Shown piece by piece: positions 60,877-64,000 of a stretch of 64,000 nt of DNA. Position 1 is the stretch's first letter. Each line of letters opens with the position of its first letter. A program made the translations under genes and the position numbers. Below the pieces are notes generated by a model. That model saw nothing but the letters and a program-made list of their open reading frames with translations, made no database searches and was not told where the DNA came from. Origin of the DNA: Erysipelotrichaceae bacterium (GTDB lineage Bacteria > Bacillota_I > Bacilli_A > Erysipelotrichales > Erysipelotrichaceae); assembly GCA_017445225.1 (NCBI GenBank), contig JAFSUN010000007.1:1-64000 (forward strand), read 5' to 3'.

Positions 60877-62439
60877 TTATTTCTTTTCAATTGAGATTTC
60901 GCCTGATGTTTCATTATAGGTAACGGCATATTTGCCAGCTGCCTTGAAGATGATATTGTTGTCAGGGTTGTTAGCCGGATCCGGTTCATTGATCAGATCC
61001 TTGCCGTTGACGACCTGAGCGCATCCCTTGTCGTTTTCCCAGGTGGTGATGGAAACGATACGGCCGCCCATGTAGTCTGACTGAGGAACATCAAGTTCGA
61101 TGGTGTAGACATCACCGTTCTTGGACAGCTTGAAGGTCTTGTCAGAGTTGTTCCAGCCATTCCAGGCACCGACGAATACATAGCCTTCCAGACCTACGAG
61201 TCCTTCAACGGCTGCCTGATAGTCTTCCAGAGCCTTCTTCAGATCGGCTTCGCTCTTAGCGGTCTTGGCACTGGCGCCTAAGCCACCGGCGATTCCCCAC
61301 CAGCCATCATTGATCTGGCCCTGAGGGATGGCGTATGCTGACTGAGCATAGAAAGCGGTCAGAGCAACGTCGTTCTTAACTGCATCGGATTCCTGAACGG
61401 CCTTGACGCTCGGGCCCCATGAGAACTGATCGAATCTGTCCTTGGAGCACTTCTCGCTGGAGAGATATAAGGCTAACTGCTGTAAGACAGCATTTCTGAC
61501 ATTGTCATTTGACGGCTTGATACCGATCATCTTGATGCCAGAGAATGAACCTAAGTGGTAGGTCTTGCCGTCAACGGTGAATGACGGTAAGGCTGCTGCA
61601 CCGTAGTTGTCGCCCCAGATCTTCTTGATGGTATCGGTTGCCCAGGTACCGGAAACGATTACGGCTGAACCGGTAGCGTCGTCACCCTTTGAAGAGTTGA
61701 CATAAGCCTTTGACTTGGTGATCTTTTCCAGACCCTTCATGGCTACTAAGCCTTCAGCTGAATTGTAGGTGTCATCAACATCAGCCCAGGTGCCGTCCGG
61801 ATTGGCGGTCCAGATGTTCTTGCAGCCGGTGCCGATGAAGAATGCTGCGGTATACCAGGCATTCTCAAGTTCGAATGAGATCTGCTTGTTGGCAGCTTCG
61901 CAGTCAGCGATGATGTCTTCCAGAGAATTCAGATGTTCAGCCTTGACAACGCTCTTGTCATAGAACATGAAATAGCCGTTGTCACCGGTGATCGGGTAAG
62001 CATAGACCTTGTCGCCGAAGGTAGCGCAGGATACTGATGTAGCATCATGAACTTTCTTGACTTCTTCGGCAGCGGCCGTACCGGCTACTAACAGAGCGTC
62101 AGCCTGTACCAGTCTGGCCAGCTGGTCCTGAGCGAAACAGTACATGTCTGGTGCTGTTTCAACGTCGTTTAATACTAATGTTGCAGCGTTGGCTTCGGTA
62201 ACACCTTCGATGGTAGCGTTGATTACGACACCAGGGTTGGCATCACAGAATTCCTGAATGTGCTTCTGGAATAATTCCTTAACGCCTGCTACTTCGGATA
62301 CCCACATCTTGATGTTATAGGTACCTGCTAACGGATTGGCACTGTTATTGTTATTGCCGCTGTCGTTGTTTTCCTTATTACAGCCGACTAATCCAAATAC
62401 CATTGTCAAACTTAACAAAAGAATAAGTAATTTTTTCAT
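60877..62439 (-). CDS. Sugar-binding lipoprotein with C-terminal carbohydrate-binding-like module
   Basis: A 520-residue extracellular solute-binding protein (lipobox LVGC, Cys20). The type-1 binding fold runs to about residue 415 (MalE-like, AGTYNIKMWVSEVAGVKELF). About 100 further residues (VFVGAWNGWNNSDKTFKLSK ... NNIIFKAAGKYAVTYNE) resemble a starch-binding-type beta-sandwich of the SusE/F or CBM48 kind. Such a fusion is unusual for MalE. The first gene of the importer operon, after GGAGG. Confidence 0.85.
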   Translation of the reverse strand: MKKLLILLLSLTMVFGLVGCNKENNDSGNNNNSANPLAGTYNIKMWVSEVAGVKELFQKHIQEFCDANPGVVINATIEGVTEANAATLVLNDVETAPDMYCFAQDQLARLVQADALLVAGTAAAEEVKKVHDATSVSCATFGDKVYAYPITGDNGYFMFYDKSVVKAEHLNSLEDIIADCEAANKQISFELENAWYTAAFFIGTGCKNIWTANPDGTWADVDDTYNSAEGLVAMKGLEKITKSKAYVNSSKGDDATGSAVIVSGTWATDTIKKIWGDNYGAAALPSFTVDGKTYHLGSFSGIKMIGIKPSNDNVRNAVLQQLALYLSSEKCSKDRFDQFSWGPSVKAVQESDAVKNDVALTAFYAQSAYAIPQGQINDGWWGIAGGLGASAKTAKSEADLKKALEDYQAAVEGLVGLEGYVFVGAWNGWNNSDKTFKLSKNGDVYTIELDVPQSDYMGGRIVSITTWENDKGCAQVVNGKDLINEPDPANNPDNNIIFKAAGKYAVTYNETSGEISIEKK

Positions 62440-62474
62440 ATTTCCTCCTTTATGTTTTTAATTACTTCAATCAC

Positions 62475-62503
62475 ATCTTATCACACAATTCCGATTAGTG
62501 AAA
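62475..62503 (-). promoter_or_regulatory. Promoter of the sugar importer operon (extended -10)
   Basis: On the minus strand TTTCAC (62503-62498) is 17 bp from TAAGAT (62480-62475), which has TG one base upstream. Confidence 0.65.
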
Positions 62504-62513
62504 GCGTTTTCTC
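62498..62513 (-). promoter_or_regulatory. cre / LacI-type operator overlapping the -35
   Basis: TGAAAGCGTTTTCT (62499-62512) matches the CcpA cre consensus TGWAANCGNTNWCA except for the last base. It overlaps the -35, so binding of CcpA or the adjacent LacI-type regulator would repress the importer operon. Confidence 0.75.
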
Positions 62514-62533
62514 AATTTCTCTGCAGAAAATGA

Positions 62534-63511
62534 TCAATGGTTTCTAATCTTCTTAATGTCATAAGGAATGATTGTTCTTTCCCCTTTTTCTCCTTCCCTT
62601 AAGCGCTGAGCCGCCTTGACGGCAGCACCTCCGATCCGGTAGAAATCCTGCCGGCAGGTGACGAATTCCTCACCGATGTAACCCAGCAGTCTGATGCCGT
62701 CAAATCCGGAGATCCTGATGTCCGATCCCTCCGGCAGTGCCCGGCGGGCTCCGATCGCCATCAGATCACTGGCGCAGACAATTGCATCATATTTTCTGGT
62801 AAGATTCCTGACGATTTCATAAGCCCTGTCTTCGGAAAAATCTCCGTTGACGACGTCCAGTTTCAGTTTCTTTTCCATCGCCAGCCGTTTCATCCCGGCC
62901 AACCTCATGTCGGTGACATAGCCGTCATCCTTTCCCTTCATATACAGTACCGTATCACCAAAGTCACAGATGCCGGCAGCGACATCATGCTGTCCCTGAC
63001 AATGATCGATCATGACACAGGAGATATTGTCAGTAACGATATCAGCATCGACGATTACCATCTTGTAGTTGCCGTGATCGAACAGGTAGTGCATCTTGGT
63101 GTCGTTTCGGTTAAGGCCGAAGACGATGATGGAATCGGCGAACAGTGAGTGGAAATACCCAAGAGTTTCCTCATCACTGAGTTTGTCGATGGAATCATTG
63201 AAGACGGTAACGAGTTCCAGATTCTGCCTCCTGGCTTCATCAAAGGCCCCCAGTATGTACAGCATGTTGATCTCGTCGATCTGCTGGAACTTATCGTTGA
63301 CATTGATGAAAACGGCGATCCGGTTCTTCTGCTTGCTGGAAAGAGCACTGGCTACGGTATTGGGAATGTAGCCGGTCTCTTCAACGACCTTCATTACCTT
63401 TTCCCGGGTTTCACTGGAAATACTGGTATAGTTCTTTAATACCTTGGAAACCGTGCTTACCGATACCCCTGCTTTGGCGGCGACTTCCTTGATTCCTATT
63501 CTTTCATGCAT
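62534..63511 (-). CDS. LacI-family regulator of the carbohydrate locus
   Basis: A 325-residue repressor. The HTH IKEVAAKAGVSVSTVSKVLKNY is followed by a hinge (about 50-62) and an effector domain to the C-terminus. It lies between malQ, whose stop shares one base with its start (TAATG), and the importer operon, whose promoter carries a LacI/CcpA-type operator. It probably responds to malto- or galacto-oligosaccharides, which is inference. Confidence 0.9.
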   Translation of the reverse strand: MHERIGIKEVAAKAGVSVSTVSKVLKNYTSISSETREKVMKVVEETGYIPNTVASALSSKQKNRIAVFINVNDKFQQIDEINMLYILGAFDEARRQNLELVTVFNDSIDKLSDEETLGYFHSLFADSIIVFGLNRNDTKMHYLFDHGNYKMVIVDADIVTDNISCVMIDHCQGQHDVAAGICDFGDTVLYMKGKDDGYVTDMRLAGMKRLAMEKKLKLDVVNGDFSEDRAYEIVRNLTRKYDAIVCASDLMAIGARRALPEGSDIRISGFDGIRLLGYIGEEFVTCRQDFYRIGGAAVKAAQRLREGEKGERTIIPYDIKKIRNH

Positions 63512-64000
63512 TATTTCTTATCTCTCATTCTCTTCTTATTGACAGTTTTCAATCTTCTTGAAAGAGCTCGGAAATCCTTCAGCTTATACTCCCAGTTAGG
63601 AGAGCCAACTGATCCAGGAAGATTTATTCTCCTGGCATCCAGCAGAATGTCAACAACGGAAAGGATGATGTAATTGCTTTTCAGGTTGAAGGCATATTTT
63701 AGGATGCCGTTAAGAACATCGGATTCAGGATACTTGTTTCTGATGAACTTATCCAGAACCTTCTTCTCATTCCTGTTAAGGGAACGATACCAGGTTCTCA
63801 ATGATTCGTTGTCATGAGTGCCGACATAAGCCAGCTCATGCTCCTTGGACTCACCGTACATGTTAAATTCCAGGATCCTCATGCCCGGCAGATGGAAGTG
63901 GTCTCTTAACTCCAGGACTTCCGGTCTTAAGTCTCCCAGATCTTCGGCAACAATGTTGCTGTTGGGATATTTCTTGAAGAACTTGGTGAAGAAGTCCTTG
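63511..64000 (-). CDS. malQ: 4-alpha-glucanotransferase, C-terminal part
   Basis: Only the C-terminal 162 codons or so are in the window; the gene runs past position 64000. The visible part, AEDLGDLRPEVLELRD...HLPGMRILEF and then YVGTHDNESLRTWY, is the GH77 amylomaltase segment with the catalytic-site motifs. LPGSVGSPNWEYKL is the typical end. It rearranges imported maltodextrins. Confidence 0.9.
   Translation of the reverse strand, partial: KDFFTKFFKKYPNSNIVAEDLGDLRPEVLELRDHFHLPGMRILEFNMYGESKEHELAYVGTHDNESLRTWYRSLNRNEKKVLDKFIRNKYPESDVLNGILKYAFNLKSNYIILSVVDILLDARRINLPGSVGSPNWEYKLKDFRALSRRLKTVNKKRMRDKK

Overview
The window reads as a chromosome segment of a gut-type Bacillota bacterium, most likely in or near the Erysipelotrichales. 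The evidence is mid-range G+C, Firmicutes-style Shine-Dalgarno sites (GGAGG), sigma-A promoters, intrinsic terminators with long T runs, and gene sets such as Asp23/Gls24-nusB-xseA-xseB-ispA-tlyA-recN-xerD, YolD plus Y-family polymerase, metQNI, DUF5662 and DUF5685. The genus cannot be fixed by reading. I see no phage, insertion sequence, CRISPR array or rRNA operon.

Layout. 1-2.9 kb: a LacI-type regulator with repeated boxes in its promoter, a short-chain dehydrogenase and an alpha/beta hydrolase. 3-10.1 kb (+): a large secreted/membrane lipase-like protein, an MBL-fold hydrolase, a macro-domain protein, a CDP-alcohol phosphatidyltransferase, a flavoprotein gene broken by an in-frame TAG, and an orphan protein. 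10.1-10.8 kb: an AT-rich gene-free stretch. 10.8-17 kb: histidine phosphatase, SNF2/SWIM helicase, phosphoglucomutase. 17-23.4 kb (-): an Asp23-to-xerD housekeeping operon. 23.4-28 kb (-): metQ-metN-metI-truB-FAD synthetase, preceded by a methionine-rich leader peptide and attenuator. 28-36.7 kb: nfo, DEAD-box helicase, ispH, dCMP deaminase, rhomboid, RluD-type synthase, lspA, DUF5662, TSCPD protein and glpK. 36.8-37 kb: tRNA-Leu and tRNA-Cys. 37-46.1 kb: a membrane protein, trxA, nagB, pepT, pduL, tRNA-His, YolD/Y-polymerase, fba, a MerR regulator, pgi and an S1 protein. 46.2-49.9 kb (+): NifU, DUF5685, J-domain protein, zinc-ribbon protein, cca. 49.9-64 kb (-): a carbohydrate locus running malQ, LacI regulator, ABC importer, GH13, GH53, then a membrane protein, galactokinase and a CofE-like protein.

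How the genes work together. The carbohydrate locus would bind and degrade alpha-glucan and beta-1,4-galactan at the cell surface, import the oligosaccharides, and feed galactose (GalK) and glucose units (MalQ, PgcA) into glycolysis (Pgi, Fba). A cre-like site overlaps the promoter of the importer. The methionine importer operon has the layout of ribosome-mediated attenuation: a strong promoter, a 29-residue leader peptide with 10 methionines, three mutually exclusive RNA pairings and a terminator. This is the most interesting feature of the window, because Bacillota methionine genes are usually described as under S-box or T-box control.
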